A stretch of 64,000 nt of DNA from an uncultured Polaribacter sp. (GTDB lineage: Bacteria > Bacteroidota > Bacteroidia > Flavobacteriales > Flavobacteriaceae), in assembly GCF_947496195.1 (NCBI RefSeq), contig NZ_CANMBY010000001.1, positions 1,302,001-1,366,000 of the forward strand. Direction: 5' to 3'. Within the stretch, counting starts at the first letter, position 1; every line of letters starts with the position of its first letter. The notes beneath the pieces were generated by a model. The model had not been told where the DNA came from and made no database searches. It worked only from the letters and a program-made list of their open reading frames with translations. Both the position numbers and the translations under genes were made by a program. Shown in pieces: positions 34,592-43,365 of this stretch.

Positions 34592-34599
34592 CAAATGTA
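34592..34599 (-). promoter_or_regulatory. -7 promoter element of ilvE
   Basis: TACATTTG on the minus strand matches TAnnTTTG, 22 bases before the ATG. TTTTG at 34615-34619 is a possible -33 element, about 15 bases upstream. Confidence 0.65.
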
Positions 34600-34654
34600 C
34601 ATAATTTATTTATTCAAAACTTAAGAAATAAGCCTATTTAACTGTTAATTTTAC

Positions 34655-34662
34655 TACATTTG
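34655..34662 (+). promoter_or_regulatory. -7 promoter element of the DUF4920 gene
   Basis: TACATTTG, 2 bases before an upstream ATG at 34665 and 26 bases before the ATG at 34689. Transcription would begin at or inside the first ATG, so the second start is favoured. Confidence 0.6.
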
Positions 34663-34688
34663 TAATGAATTCGTTAAATATTTATGAA

Positions 34689-35201
34689 ATGAAAAAAATA
34701 GTTCAAATTGTAGTTTTATCTTTAGTAGTATTATTTGGATGTAAAGATGCTGAAACAAAGAAAGAAACTGAGGTTGTTAAAGAAGACGTAAATCTTAATT
34801 TAAAGGCTTTTGGAGAAAAAATTTCAAAAGAAAATGCATTAACATCTGAAGAGATGTTGGCTAAATTTAATAACATGAATGTTGGTGATACAATTCAAGT
34901 TAAATTTGCTTCAAAAATAAACGAAGTTTGTTCTAAAAAAGGTTGTTGGATGAAACTTCCTTTAGGAGAAGAAACAGAAACAATGGTTCGTTTTAAAGAT
35001 TATGGTTTTTTTATGCCATTAGATTCTAAAGATAGAGAAGTAATAGTTGAAGGTATTGCTTTTGTAAAAGAAACACCTGTAGATGAATTAAAGCATTATG
35101 CAGAAGATGCTGGTAAAAGTGCAGAAGAAATTGCTAAAATTACTGAACCTAAAAAAGAATACGCTTTTGAAGCACATGGTGTTTTAATGAAAGTTGAATA
35201 A
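34689..35201 (+). CDS. DUF4920 lipoprotein
   Basis: Exported lipoprotein of 170 residues. Starting at 34689 gives a clean signal peptide, MKKIVQIVVLSLVVLFGC. The domain shows the conserved VCSKKGCWMKL with a C-x5-C pair (SKKGC), MVRFKDYGFFMP, and a C-terminal YAFEAHGVLM. The two Cys and His could bind a metal, which is an inference. It is divergent from ilvE and followed by a terminator. Confidence 0.88.
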   Translation: MKKIVQIVVLSLVVLFGCKDAETKKETEVVKEDVNLNLKAFGEKISKENALTSEEMLAKFNNMNVGDTIQVKFASKINEVCSKKGCWMKLPLGEETETMVRFKDYGFFMPLDSKDREVIVEGIAFVKETPVDELKHYAEDAGKSAEEIAKITEPKKEYAFEAHGVLMKVE

Positions 35202-35209
35202 TTAGATTA

Positions 35210-35253
35210 AAAAACTCCTAGGCTTTTTTTAAAATTTTAGGCTAGGAGTTTTT
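35210..35253 (+). terminator. Intrinsic terminator after the DUF4920 gene
   Basis: AAAAACTCCTAG (35210-35221) pairs with CTAGGAGTTTTT (35242-35253). The 20-base loop contains a T run and an A-rich run that can pair with each other, extending the structure. Confidence 0.8.
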
Positions 35254-35274
35254 AATTATGACCAATAAAGCATC

Positions 35275-35961
35275 TTGAAAAGAGAAATATTAATTACTTC
35301 AGATGGTTCTACAACCATACATTTACCAGATTGGAATGAGCAATATCATTCTAAACATGGTGCAATTCAAGAAGCAAATCATGTTTTTATTAAACATGGA
35401 TTATCATATTTTATCAATTCTGACTTTTACATTAATAGTCATCAAATTTCAATACTAGAAATTGGTTTTGGCACTGGGTTAAATGCATTTATTACATTGT
35501 TAGAAACAATAAAGCATAGTTTAACAGTTAATTACTTAGGTGTAGAAGCTTATCCTGTTTTAGCTGAAGAAATTAAAAAATTAAATTATGTTGATGAGTT
35601 AAATGCCAATCATTTTCAAGATAATTTTGATAAAATACATGATAGTAGTTGGGAAGAAAAACACCAAATTAAAGAGTACTTTTCACTAACTAAAAGAAAG
35701 CAGTTTTTTAAAGATATAAAAGATTTAGAGCAATTTGATATTGTTTATTTTGATGCTTTTGGAGCTAGAGTTCAGCCAGAATTATGGAAAGAGGCTATTT
35801 TTGAAATTATGTTTAAAGCTTTAAAATCAAAAGGAATTTTAGTAACTTATTCAGCTAAAGGAAGTGTTAGAAGAGCTTTACAATCTGTAGGTTTTACAGT
35901 AGAAAGATTACCTGGTCCTCCAGGAAAAAGAGAAATGTTAAGAGCCATAAAAAATATATAA
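35275..35961 (+). CDS. mnmD: tRNA 5-methylaminomethyl-2-thiouridine methyltransferase MnmD
   Basis: Completes the wobble uridine modification by methylating nm5s2U. The 228 residues correspond to the methyltransferase half of MnmC (DUF752 type) with no FAD oxidase half: SDGSTTIHLPDWNEQYHS at the start, SAM motif LEIGFGTGLNAF, and VYFDAFGARVQPELW plus PGPPGKREMLRA near the end. Translation starts at TTG, chosen because the family begins at this position. A small membrane protein gene follows at once. Confidence 0.93.
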   Translation: MKREILITSDGSTTIHLPDWNEQYHSKHGAIQEANHVFIKHGLSYFINSDFYINSHQISILEIGFGTGLNAFITLLETIKHSLTVNYLGVEAYPVLAEEIKKLNYVDELNANHFQDNFDKIHDSSWEEKHQIKEYFSLTKRKQFFKDIKDLEQFDIVYFDAFGARVQPELWKEAIFEIMFKALKSKGILVTYSAKGSVRRALQSVGFTVERLPGPPGKREMLRAIKNI

Positions 35962-36093
35962 ATGAAATTTGAAAGAAAATTTGGTAAACGAAAAAGAACA
36001 AAATCTAAAAAAGGTCTGTTCTTAGTTCTGTTATTAGCAATAGCTTTATATTTATGGTTTAATGCAGAAACACTTTTAAAATCTCTTTTTTAA
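35962..36093 (+). CDS. Small single-helix membrane protein (43 residues)
   Basis: The frame begins with a basic stretch, MKFERKFGKRKRTKSKKG, then one hydrophobic helix (LFLVLLLAIALYLWF) and a short tail. Its ATG overlaps the mnmD stop region by zero bases (adjacent) and it ends 8 bases before ruvC, so it fits snugly in an operon. Positive-inside rules place the N-terminus in the cytoplasm. No family recognised; similar short proteins between mnmD and ruvC may occur in relatives. Confidence 0.65.
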   Translation: MKFERKFGKRKRTKSKKGLFLVLLLAIALYLWFNAETLLKSLF

Positions 36094-36101
36094 ACTAATC
36101 T

Positions 36102-36656
36102 TTGGGTGTAGAAAAAATCATATTAGGTATAGATCCTGGAACAACAATTATGGGTTTTGGACTCATAAAAATTGTAGGAAAAAAAATGGAGTTTATTCAA
36201 ATGAATGAACTACAACTTAAAAAATATGATGATCATTATCTAAAACTAAAACTCATTTTCGAAAGAACAATTGAGCTTATAGATACTTATAACCCAGACG
36301 AAATTGCTATAGAAGCACCATTTTTTGGTAAGAATGTACAATCTATGTTAAAGTTAGGTAGAGCACAAGGTGTTGCTATGGCTGCAGGTTTATCGCGCCA
36401 AATTCCTATTACAGAATACTTACCCAAAAAAATAAAAATGGCGATAACTGGTAATGGAAATGCGAGTAAAGAACAAGTGGCTTTAATGTTAAAATCGCTT
36501 TTAAATTTAAAAACATTACCTAAAAATTTAGATGCAACAGATGGTTTAGCTGCTGCAGTTTGCCATTTTTACAATTCTGGTAAAGTTGTGGGTGGTAAGA
36601 GTTATACTGGTTGGGCTAGTTTTGTTAAACAGAATGAAAAAAGAGTAAAAAAGTGA
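36102..36656 (+). CDS. ruvC: Crossover junction endodeoxyribonuclease RuvC
   Basis: Resolves Holliday junctions by symmetric cutting, with RuvAB. The 184-residue protein carries the RNase H-like acidic residues in GIDPGTT (D11), AIEAPFFG and [11 protein letters not shown]. Start is TTG ([13 protein letters not shown]). The final bases overlap the GTG start of hemW by four bases (GTGA). Confidence 0.95.
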   Translation: MGVEKIILGIDPGTTIMGFGLIKIVGKKMEFIQMNELQLKKYDDHYLKLKLIFERTIELIDTYNPDEIAIEAPFFGKNVQSMLKLGRAQGVAMAAGLSRQIPITEYLPKKIKMAITGNGNASKEQVALMLKSLLNLKTLPKNLDATDGLAAAVCHFYNSGKVVGGKSYTGWASFVKQNEKRVKK

Positions 36657-37786
36657 GTGGTATTTACATTCACATACCATTTTGTAAACAAGCTTGTTTC
36701 TATTGTGATTTTCATTTTTCTACTTCTTTAAAAAAGAAAGATGAATTAATTTCTTGTATTATTAAAGAAATAGAACTCCGTAAAAATGAGTTAGATAATG
36801 AAACTATAGAAACCATTTATTTTGGAGGTGGTACACCAAGCATTTTATCTTTACCAGAAATCAATGGCATTATAGAAGCTGTTTATAATAATCATAAAGT
36901 AGTTGAAAATCCAGAAATAACTTTAGAGGCAAATCCTGATGATTTGTTAGAAGAAAAAATTATAACGCTCTCGAAATCTTCTATTAATAGATTAAGTATT
37001 GGTATCCAATCTTTTTTTGAGTACGATTTAAAATTGATGAATAGAGCTCATAATGCAACTGAAGCAAAAAAATGTTTAGAAATAGCGACGCAATATTTTA
37101 AAAACATTTCTTTAGATTTAATTTATGGCATTCCAGATTGTAGCAATGAACAATGGAGAGCAAATATTAAAACAGCTTTAGATTTTGGTGTGCCTCATAT
37201 TTCTAGTTATGCACTTACAGTTGAACCTAAAACTGCTTTAGCAAATTTTATTCAAAAAGGCATCATTAAAAATGTAGATGATGATAAAGCGCAAGAGCAA
37301 TTTCATATTTTAATAGAAGAATTAGAGAAAGCTAATTTTATACATTATGAAACTTCTAATTTTGGAAAAGAAGGTTTTTTTAGTAAAAACAATTCTTCTT
37401 ATTGGAAAGGAAAATCATATTTGGGTATTGGTCCTTCTGCTCATTCTTTTGATGGTAAACAAAGAAGTTGGAATGTAAGAAATAATGCAAAATATATAAA
37501 AGCAATACAAGACAATAAATTGCCAATAGAAAGAGAAATACTTTCAAAAAGAGATCAATATAATGAATATGTTATGACAGGTTTGCGCACAATTTGGGGT
37601 GTTTCTTTAAATAAAATAAAGAATGATTATGGTATTAAATATTTTGAATATCTAGAAAATCAGGCAAAAAAATATATTCAAGAAGAATTATTGTATCTTG
37701 AAAACGAAACATTAAAAACAACTAAAAAAGGTAAATTTTTATCTGATGGTATTGCCTCAGATTTATTTATGTTGAACTTATCTTAA
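36653..37786 (+). CDS. hemW: HemW-type radical SAM heme chaperone
   Basis: Protein of 377 residues in the HemN/HemW radical SAM group. It has the C-x3-C-x2-C cluster motif CKQACFYC close to the N-terminus, GGGTPSIL, the LSIGIQSF strand, DLIYGIP and a C-terminal HemN domain with a TGLRTIWGV segment. HemW proteins lack coproporphyrinogen dehydrogenase activity and act as heme chaperones; the missing N-terminal extension of true HemN supports that choice. It starts at GTG, overlapping ruvC. Confidence 0.9.
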   Translation: MSGIYIHIPFCKQACFYCDFHFSTSLKKKDELISCIIKEIELRKNELDNETIETIYFGGGTPSILSLPEINGIIEAVYNNHKVVENPEITLEANPDDLLEEKIITLSKSSINRLSIGIQSFFEYDLKLMNRAHNATEAKKCLEIATQYFKNISLDLIYGIPDCSNEQWRANIKTALDFGVPHISSYALTVEPKTALANFIQKGIIKNVDDDKAQEQFHILIEELEKANFIHYETSNFGKEGFFSKNNSSYWKGKSYLGIGPSAHSFDGKQRSWNVRNNAKYIKAIQDNKLPIEREILSKRDQYNEYVMTGLRTIWGVSLNKIKNDYGIKYFEYLENQAKKYIQEELLYLENETLKTTKKGKFLSDGIASDLFMLNLS

Positions 37787-37796
37787 AATTATTTAA

Positions 37797-38546
37797 TTGA
37801 AAGCAATAATAGAATACAATTCAAGAAAAATAGTGATAGATATATCTAAACCAATAGATATTTCAATTGCTATAGATCCAAAAAAGCAAAGTGTAAATGC
37901 TTGGTATATAGATAATCCAAAAATAAAACCAGAAAAATTTGATGATTATGAAGTAAGTGTTGCAAATGGAGCTGTAGTTAATTTTAATGGTATAAGTTTT
38001 AACCCACATTCACATATTACCCATACAGAATGTGTGGGGCATATTACAAAAGAAGTCCATTCTATAAATCAAAATTTAAAACACTATTTTCATCTTGCAG
38101 AAGTAGTTACAATTGCCCCTTTGTTTCATAATGGAGATTTTTTAATAGGAGTAAAACAGCTAAAAACAGCGTTAAGAAATAAAAAAAGAGATGCTATTGT
38201 AATTCGAACTTTACCCAATTTAGAGGATAAAAAAAGTATGGATTATTCAAATACAAATCCTACCTATTTATCTGAAAAAGCAGCTATTTATTTAAAAGAA
38301 AAAGGGATTAAACATCTACTCATAGATTTACCTTCTGTAGATAAAGAAAAAGATGAAGGTAGACTCTTGTCTCATAATGCTTTTTGGAATACAGATGGTA
38401 AACTTAGAATGGATGCTACAATAACAGAATTCATATATGTGCCTAATGATGTAGAAGATGGTGAGTATTTATTAAATTTAATGATAGCTCCTTTTGAAAA
38501 TGATGCTACACCAAGTAAGCCAATTTTGTATGAAATTATAAAATAA
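37797..38546 (+). CDS. Cyclase-family (kynurenine-formamidase-like) hydrolase
   Basis: Protein of 249 residues of the metal-dependent cyclase/KynB fold. The metal site appears as FNPHSHITHTECVGH (several His and a Glu), in place of the standard HxGTHxDxPxH arrangement, and a late HNAFW may supply the second part. An RTLPN and LLIDLPSVD strand pair follow. It may act as an amidohydrolase on a kynurenine-like or cyclic substrate, not identified here. It starts at TTG, 10 bases after hemW. Confidence 0.82.
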   Translation: MKAIIEYNSRKIVIDISKPIDISIAIDPKKQSVNAWYIDNPKIKPEKFDDYEVSVANGAVVNFNGISFNPHSHITHTECVGHITKEVHSINQNLKHYFHLAEVVTIAPLFHNGDFLIGVKQLKTALRNKKRDAIVIRTLPNLEDKKSMDYSNTNPTYLSEKAAIYLKEKGIKHLLIDLPSVDKEKDEGRLLSHNAFWNTDGKLRMDATITEFIYVPNDVEDGEYLLNLMIAPFENDATPSKPILYEIIK

Positions 38547-39482
38547 GTGAAGAAATTTAGTATTAAGCAGTTACTTTTATATTTAACATTTTTGTTATTT
38601 ATTCTTTATGGTCCTATTTATAGGGATATATCTGTAGATGAATTAAAAGTAGATTATAGTAATAAATACTCAAAATTTATAAATGTAGATGATCTTCAAG
38701 TTCATTATAGAATTGAAGGTGAAGGTACACCTATAGTTTTAATTCATGGTACAGCGTCTTCTTTACACACTTGGGATGCTTGGACAGCTGAGTTAAAGAA
38801 AACCAACAAAGTCATTAGAATGGATTTACCAGCCTTTGGATTAACAGGGCCTAATGCAATAGCAGACTATTCTATAAAATCTTACACAAACTTTTTACAT
38901 AAATTTTTAACTAAAATAGAAATTGATACTTTCTATTTAGCAGGGAATTCTTTAGGAGGAAATATTGCTTGGAATTATACAGCAGAACATCCTAATAAAG
39001 TAAAAAAACTCATTTTAGTAGATGCTAGTGGTTTGCCTACAAACAAACCACAACCTGCTGTTTTTAAATTGGCAAAAACACCATTATTAAGTGATTTGTT
39101 TTTATATATAACTCCTAAGTTTTTTATCAAAAAAAACATGAGAGAAGTTTATGCAGACGATACTAAAATTACAGATGAATTAATTACACGTTATCATAAA
39201 ATGGCTTTAAGAGATGGTAATAGACAAGCCTTTATTGATAGAGCCAGAATGGATTTTAAATTGGGTTCTAAAGCCAATTTAGATAAGTTAAAAAGTATAG
39301 AAACACCAACTCTTTTAATTTGGGGAGCTAAAGACAATTGGATTCCTTTAGATAATGGAAAAAGAATGGATAGTGTAATGCAAAACTCTAAGTTGGTAGT
39401 TATAGAAAATTCGGGTCATGTACCTATGGAAGAAAATCCTGATGAGAGTTTGCAATTGTTACTTGAGTTTTTAGAGAAGTGA
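38547..39482 (+). CDS. Alpha/beta hydrolase, membrane-anchored
   Basis: Hydrolase of 311 residues with an N-terminal hydrophobic anchor (about 6-22). Canonical features: oxyanion HGTASSLHTW, nucleophile elbow AGNSLGGNIA, acid in LLIWGAKDNWIP and His in IENSGHVPMEENP. The relation to epoxide hydrolases, haloalkane dehalogenases and C-C hydrolases is generic; substrate unknown. It starts at GTG directly after the cyclase-family gene and overlaps the next small gene by four bases. Confidence 0.88.
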   Translation: MKKFSIKQLLLYLTFLLFILYGPIYRDISVDELKVDYSNKYSKFINVDDLQVHYRIEGEGTPIVLIHGTASSLHTWDAWTAELKKTNKVIRMDLPAFGLTGPNAIADYSIKSYTNFLHKFLTKIEIDTFYLAGNSLGGNIAWNYTAEHPNKVKKLILVDASGLPTNKPQPAVFKLAKTPLLSDLFLYITPKFFIKKNMREVYADDTKITDELITRYHKMALRDGNRQAFIDRARMDFKLGSKANLDKLKSIETPTLLIWGAKDNWIPLDNGKRMDSVMQNSKLVVIENSGHVPMEENPDESLQLLLEFLEK

Positions 39483-39709
39483 AAAATCAGAAACTAATTC
39501 TTTACTCTTTGATATCTTTAGGAATTTATTTTCTATTTGATAAGTCACCTTTATTTGATGGACTTTTACAAAAATTAGAAAAAGCTAATTCAACTTATGC
39601 AATAGGATATTTTATTTTAATAAAAATTGGTGGTTGGTTTTTATTACTTTTTGGGACTCTGGGATTGTTGTTTTTCTTTTACTACTTATTTAATCAAAAA
39701 AGTGATTAA
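39479..39709 (+). CDS. Small membrane protein (76 residues)
   Basis: Two hydrophobic helices (about 6-20 and 42-68) with a short polar loop between. The GTG start overlaps the hydrolase TGA (GTGA), the same coupling as ruvC/hemW. No family recognised. It is the last gene of the run from mnmD. Confidence 0.6.
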   Translation: MKNQKLILYSLISLGIYFLFDKSPLFDGLLQKLEKANSTYAIGYFILIKIGGWFLLLFGTLGLLFFFYYLFNQKSD

Positions 39710-39722
39710 AACTTGTAGTTGT

Positions 39723-39989
39723 TCATTTCTTTTTAAGAAAGAATATTCTATAAAAACCAAAAAGTATAAAAATTACACCTATAACTGTAGGATAAAATCC
39801 ATTACTTAGAATTGGATAATTTGTCCTAGGGTTAATATTTACTCCAATATATCCAGAAAATAGTCTTTTAAACCCACCAATAGATAGTGCGATTCCAAAA
39901 ATGAAACAAAACCAAGTTGTAAGTCTAGAATCTTTTTTGCTATCTATTTGCTCTTTTTCACGTTTACTTAATTTTTTACTCAAAACCAC
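39723..39989 (-). CDS. Small membrane protein downstream of corA
   Basis: An 88-residue protein with a charged N-terminus (SKKLSKREKEQIDSKKDSR) and two membrane helices (about 25-42 and 65-84). It overlaps the end of corA by 10 bases on the same strand, so it is probably cotranslated with it. A role linked to CorA is possible but unproven. Confidence 0.65.
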   Translation of the reverse strand: MVLSKKLSKREKEQIDSKKDSRLTTWFCFIFGIALSIGGFKRLFSGYIGVNINPRTNYPILSNGFYPTVIGVIFILFGFYRIFFLKKK

Positions 39990-40960
39990 TTCTTTCTTTT
40001 AAAATACCAAACAGCACCTAAGGTAACAACCACCATAACTCCTAATAAAATAAAGTAACCATATTTATATTTTAATTCGGGTATATTTTCGAAATTCATA
40101 CCATAAATTCCTGCTAAAAACGTAAGTGGAATAAATATTACAGACAATATAGTCAACGTTTTCATCACCTCATTTAAACGATGACCTTGTATACTAAATA
40201 TTAAATTTATTTTGCTTTCTAATTCTTGTAATTCAAAATCTATATTAGAAATTAGGTTATTGGTTTGCTCTTTTAATTCACTAAAATATTTAACATCAAA
40301 ACCTTCAATCTTAATTTTTTCTAACTTTAAAATAGTGTCTTTTAAACTTATGGTTGCCTTTTTAAAGTTGAATAGTTCTTGTTTTCTTTTTTCAACTTTA
40401 GCTGTAAATTCTGGTGTGGGTTTTATATTTTCTGCTTCTAAAATTGTGGCACTTAATTCCGCATTTTTTTGATAAGTATCTTCATAATTATCTACAATAG
40501 ATTCTAAAATTAAAAACAGTAAATAATCGGCTTTTTTACGTCTTACTATACCTTTATTATTTTCTAATCTTTCACGAATCCAATTAAAGTAATCGCCCTC
40601 TTTTTCTTGAATACTCCATAAAAATCCAGAAGAAATAATAAAAAACATTTGTTCAGAATCTAATGTTCTGCTTTCGGTTTTTAGAATTCTTGTACTAATA
40701 AAAACTAAATCATTTAATAAAATCACTTTGTTAGAATGTTCTTCATCCATAAATAATTTTATCAAAAAGTCGTCTAAATTATTATTAGCAATAATTTCTC
40801 TAAAAATTTCTCTAAAATTTAATCCATAGGTATTAAGCCATTCTGTAGATGGTGTGGAATTTGTAAGAATTACATCAAGAATCGAAGTATAACAAGATTT
40901 TTCGAAACTTTTTTTAGAATAACTTATTAAGGATGTGTTTTTTAGAAACTCACTTTTCAT
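39980..40960 (-). CDS. corA: CorA-family magnesium/divalent cation channel
   Basis: Inner-membrane pentameric cation channel of 326 residues. A long acidic and helical cytoplasmic domain (1 to about 265) is followed by two C-terminal membrane helices; the selectivity motif appears as GIYGMNFENIPEL (YGMN) between them, and the protein ends with a basic KRKKWF tail, as in the family. A minus-strand TATCTTTA box lies about 35 bases upstream. It is divergent from the MmcQ/YjbR gene. Confidence 0.95.
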   Translation of the reverse strand: MKSEFLKNTSLISYSKKSFEKSCYTSILDVILTNSTPSTEWLNTYGLNFREIFREIIANNNLDDFLIKLFMDEEHSNKVILLNDLVFISTRILKTESRTLDSEQMFFIISSGFLWSIQEKEGDYFNWIRERLENNKGIVRRKKADYLLFLILESIVDNYEDTYQKNAELSATILEAENIKPTPEFTAKVEKRKQELFNFKKATISLKDTILKLEKIKIEGFDVKYFSELKEQTNNLISNIDFELQELESKINLIFSIQGHRLNEVMKTLTILSVIFIPLTFLAGIYGMNFENIPELKYKYGYFILLGVMVVVTLGAVWYFKRKKWF

Positions 40961-41015
40961 ATTAAAAAATATTGTAAATTTATAGTATAAAGATACTTTT
41001 TAAATATTAATATCA

Positions 41016-41384
41016 ATGCAAATAGATGAACTTAGAAATTTTTGTATTGCAAAAAAAGCAGTAACAGAACATTTTCCTTTTGATGATGTTACTTTGGTTT
41101 TTAAAGTATTTAATAAAATGTTTGCTTTGGTTGGTTTAGATTCTTGGGAAGCAGGAGAACAAAAAATAAATTTAAAATGTCTGCCAGAAAAAGCTGTAGA
41201 ATTAAGAGAAGAATATGAAGGTATTAATCCAGGTTGGCATATGAATAAAAAACATTGGAATACAGTAACTATAAATAATAGTGATGTTTCTGATGATTTG
41301 GTGAGAGAATTAATTAATCATTCTTACGATCAAGTAATAAAAAGCTTTCCTAAAAAGGTTCAAAGAGAGTTAGAAGATTTATAA
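41016..41384 (+). CDS. MmcQ/YjbR family protein
   Basis: Cytoplasmic protein of 122 residues with a double-wing DNA-binding-like CyaY fold. Family motifs: FPFDDVTLVFKVFNKMFAL, NLKCLPEKAVELREEY, GWHMNKKHWNTV and a final helix. Function is unknown, although some members sit near mitomycin genes. Its 3' end overlaps the converging AraC-type gene by six bases. Confidence 0.92.
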   Translation: MQIDELRNFCIAKKAVTEHFPFDDVTLVFKVFNKMFALVGLDSWEAGEQKINLKCLPEKAVELREEYEGINPGWHMNKKHWNTVTINNSDVSDDLVRELINHSYDQVIKSFPKKVQRELEDL

Positions 41385-42218
41385 GTTTCTAAATGTTAAA
41401 GGAGTCATTTTTTTTAATTCTTTAAACCTTCTATTAAAATTAGAAATATTATAAAATCCAGCTTTAAAAGCAACATCTACTATAGCCATATCTTTATTAG
41501 ATTTTAAAATTTTGCATGCATTTTCTATGCGTAATTCAGTTAAATAATTAATGTACGTTTTATTAGTTCTCTTTTTAAAAAATTTACAAAAAGCATTTTT
41601 AGTCATATTTGCAACACTAGCAATTTCATCTAAAGAAATTTTTTGATCTGCATTTTTTAATGTGTAATCGAATACTTTACGCATTCTTTTTCCTTCGGAA
41701 TCAGATAGTTTTTTTGTATAGGTGTAATTAGAAAGTAAATTAATATCACTTTCTGATAATAATTTTAAAAGCGCGATTAAAATAATAAATCGTTCAAATT
41801 TCGTGGCTTTTTTTAATTTATTGAATATTTCTTTTATTTCTGTTAGTTGAGATATTACTTGAAAGCCATGTAAAGAATTGACAAAAAAACTTTCAATTTC
41901 TTCAAATTCCTCAAGTTTAAAAAACGAAGTTCCAAAAGATTCTTTTGTAAAAAAAAGCGTCAACATTTTAGAGGTTTCATTCTTAGTAGTATCACTTTTA
42001 AAAGCATGAGGTACATTACTGCCAATTACAAATACATTTCCTGTATAATAATTTGTAAAACTATTACCAACTAATAAAGTTCCATTTCCTTTTTCTATAT
42101 AACTAATTTGTATTTCATCATGTTGATGGAGTTTATCATAAAAAACAACCTCTATATCTTCTTGGTAAATAAGAGCGTTATTGTTCGGTTTAGGAATTTT
42201 AAACGGATATACCTTCAT
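41379..42218 (-). CDS. AraC-family transcriptional regulator of the hydroxyproline cluster
   Basis: Protein of 279 residues with an N-terminal cupin-like sensor (HDEIQISYIEKGNGTLL, FVIGSNVPHAF) and a C-terminal pair of HTH motifs (LDEIASVANMTKNAFCKFFKKRT and VDVAFKAGFYNISNFNRRF, near nt 41420-41640). It is divergent from the catabolic genes with a 157-base AT-rich gap. It is therefore the probable regulator of hydroxyproline use, likely sensing a pathway metabolite through the cupin; the ligand is not known. The direct repeat AGTTATAAA in the gap (42269-42277 and 42342-42350) is a weak operator candidate. Confidence 0.9.
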   Translation of the reverse strand: MKVYPFKIPKPNNNALIYQEDIEVVFYDKLHQHDEIQISYIEKGNGTLLVGNSFTNYYTGNVFVIGSNVPHAFKSDTTKNETSKMLTLFFTKESFGTSFFKLEEFEEIESFFVNSLHGFQVISQLTEIKEIFNKLKKATKFERFIILIALLKLLSESDINLLSNYTYTKKLSDSEGKRMRKVFDYTLKNADQKISLDEIASVANMTKNAFCKFFKKRTNKTYINYLTELRIENACKILKSNKDMAIVDVAFKAGFYNISNFNRRFKELKKMTPLTFRNL

Positions 42219-42375
42219 TTAAGATTAATAATTAAAAAATTAAAAATAAGTAAATATTATTCTTTTATAGTTATAAAATTCATTAAATAGATAATATAGT
42301 ATTAAAATTGATTAATTTACTCCTATTTTAAAAGAATTATGAGTTATAAATTTATATCAAACAAATTATAACCAA

Positions 42376-43332
42376 ATGAAAAGTAATTGGGATGGTGTAA
42401 TGCCTGCAGTTTTTACATGGCTAAAAGAATCAAAATCAGGCACTCTAGAAATTGACTTTTATGAAACTCAGAAACAAGCTGCAGAAATTTTAAAAACTCA
42501 AGGAAAGGGTGGAAGTAGAATGAGTGGACTTGTTGGTTCTGGTACTTTGGGTGAGAATAGTTATTTGAGTAATAAACAACGCATTTCTTTACTTAAGTCA
42601 CTTTCTGAAGTTGCTAAAGACTACAATGTTCCTTTAATTAGTGGAGCTGCTGCAGAGACTAAAGAAGAACTCGCCAAAATAGTTGAAGGACTTGCAACAG
42701 TTGGTGTGGATACAGTTATGGTTATGCCCCCAAAAACGAAGACAGTTCCTTCTGATACAGAAATGTACGAGTATTATGTTCTTGCTGAAAAAACGGCAAG
42801 AGATGTTGGAGTAACAATTATGCCATATAACAATCCAGATGCAGCTGGTTATCATGCAATTTCAACTGAACTTCTATTAAGACTCTCTCAGTTATCAAAT
42901 GTAACTGCACTAAAAATATCAACTATAGATGTATCAATCATTGAAACACTGATGCTAAAAAATAAAGATTTAAAAATTTTGGCAGGAGTAGATACAGTCA
43001 CTGTTCATGCAGGTCTTGCTGGTGCTTGTGGTGGAATTACAGGTGTAGGTTGTATCTTCCCAAAAGCAAGTGTAACCATGCAAGAATATGTTTTAAAAGG
43101 TGAATGGGACAAAGCAAATAAAATTTCACAGGCTTTAAATTCCTTATCGTATTTGGATGCTCAGCCTTTGCTTTTGGAATACCTAAAGCTTGCAATGGGC
43201 ATTCATCATAATGATGTTGCTGGAGGTCTGCGTACTTTTGGTAAAAAACTAACTCAACAGAAAATTGATGATGTCAAAGCAAGATATATTTTAGCAAAAG
43301 AGAGACTTGAAGTTTTAGATTTAGTAAGTTGA
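42376..43332 (+). CDS. DapA-family 1-pyrroline-4-hydroxy-2-carboxylate deaminase (probable)
   Basis: TIM-barrel enzyme of 318 residues in the dihydrodipicolinate synthase/N-acetylneuraminate lyase family. It shows GTLGENSYL (the GTTGE loop), the Tyr of MPYNNP (Y151) and the Schiff-base Lys K180 in TALKIS. DapA itself makes lysine precursors, but the setting beside 4-hydroxyproline epimerase, an FAD oxidase and a semialdehyde dehydrogenase assigns it the deaminase step that turns 4-hydroxy-1-pyrroline-2-carboxylate into 2-oxoglutarate semialdehyde. Family is certain; the reaction follows from context. It is first in the catabolic run. Confidence 0.83.
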   Translation: MKSNWDGVMPAVFTWLKESKSGTLEIDFYETQKQAAEILKTQGKGGSRMSGLVGSGTLGENSYLSNKQRISLLKSLSEVAKDYNVPLISGAAAETKEELAKIVEGLATVGVDTVMVMPPKTKTVPSDTEMYEYYVLAEKTARDVGVTIMPYNNPDAAGYHAISTELLLRLSQLSNVTALKISTIDVSIIETLMLKNKDLKILAGVDTVTVHAGLAGACGGITGVGCIFPKASVTMQEYVLKGEWDKANKISQALNSLSYLDAQPLLLEYLKLAMGIHHNDVAGGLRTFGKKLTQQKIDDVKARYILAKERLEVLDLVS

Positions 43333-43365
43333 TTCTTAAATTAGAAAAATAAAAATTAAATAAAA

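Noticed and set aside
42219..42375. Direct repeat AGTTATAAA as an AraC operator
   Set aside because: Only two nine-base AT-rich copies 73 bases apart; expected by chance in this gap, so kept only as a remark.
42376..43332. Assignment as lysine-pathway DapA
   Set aside because: The family fits, but the neighbours all belong to hydroxyproline degradation and no lysine genes are present.
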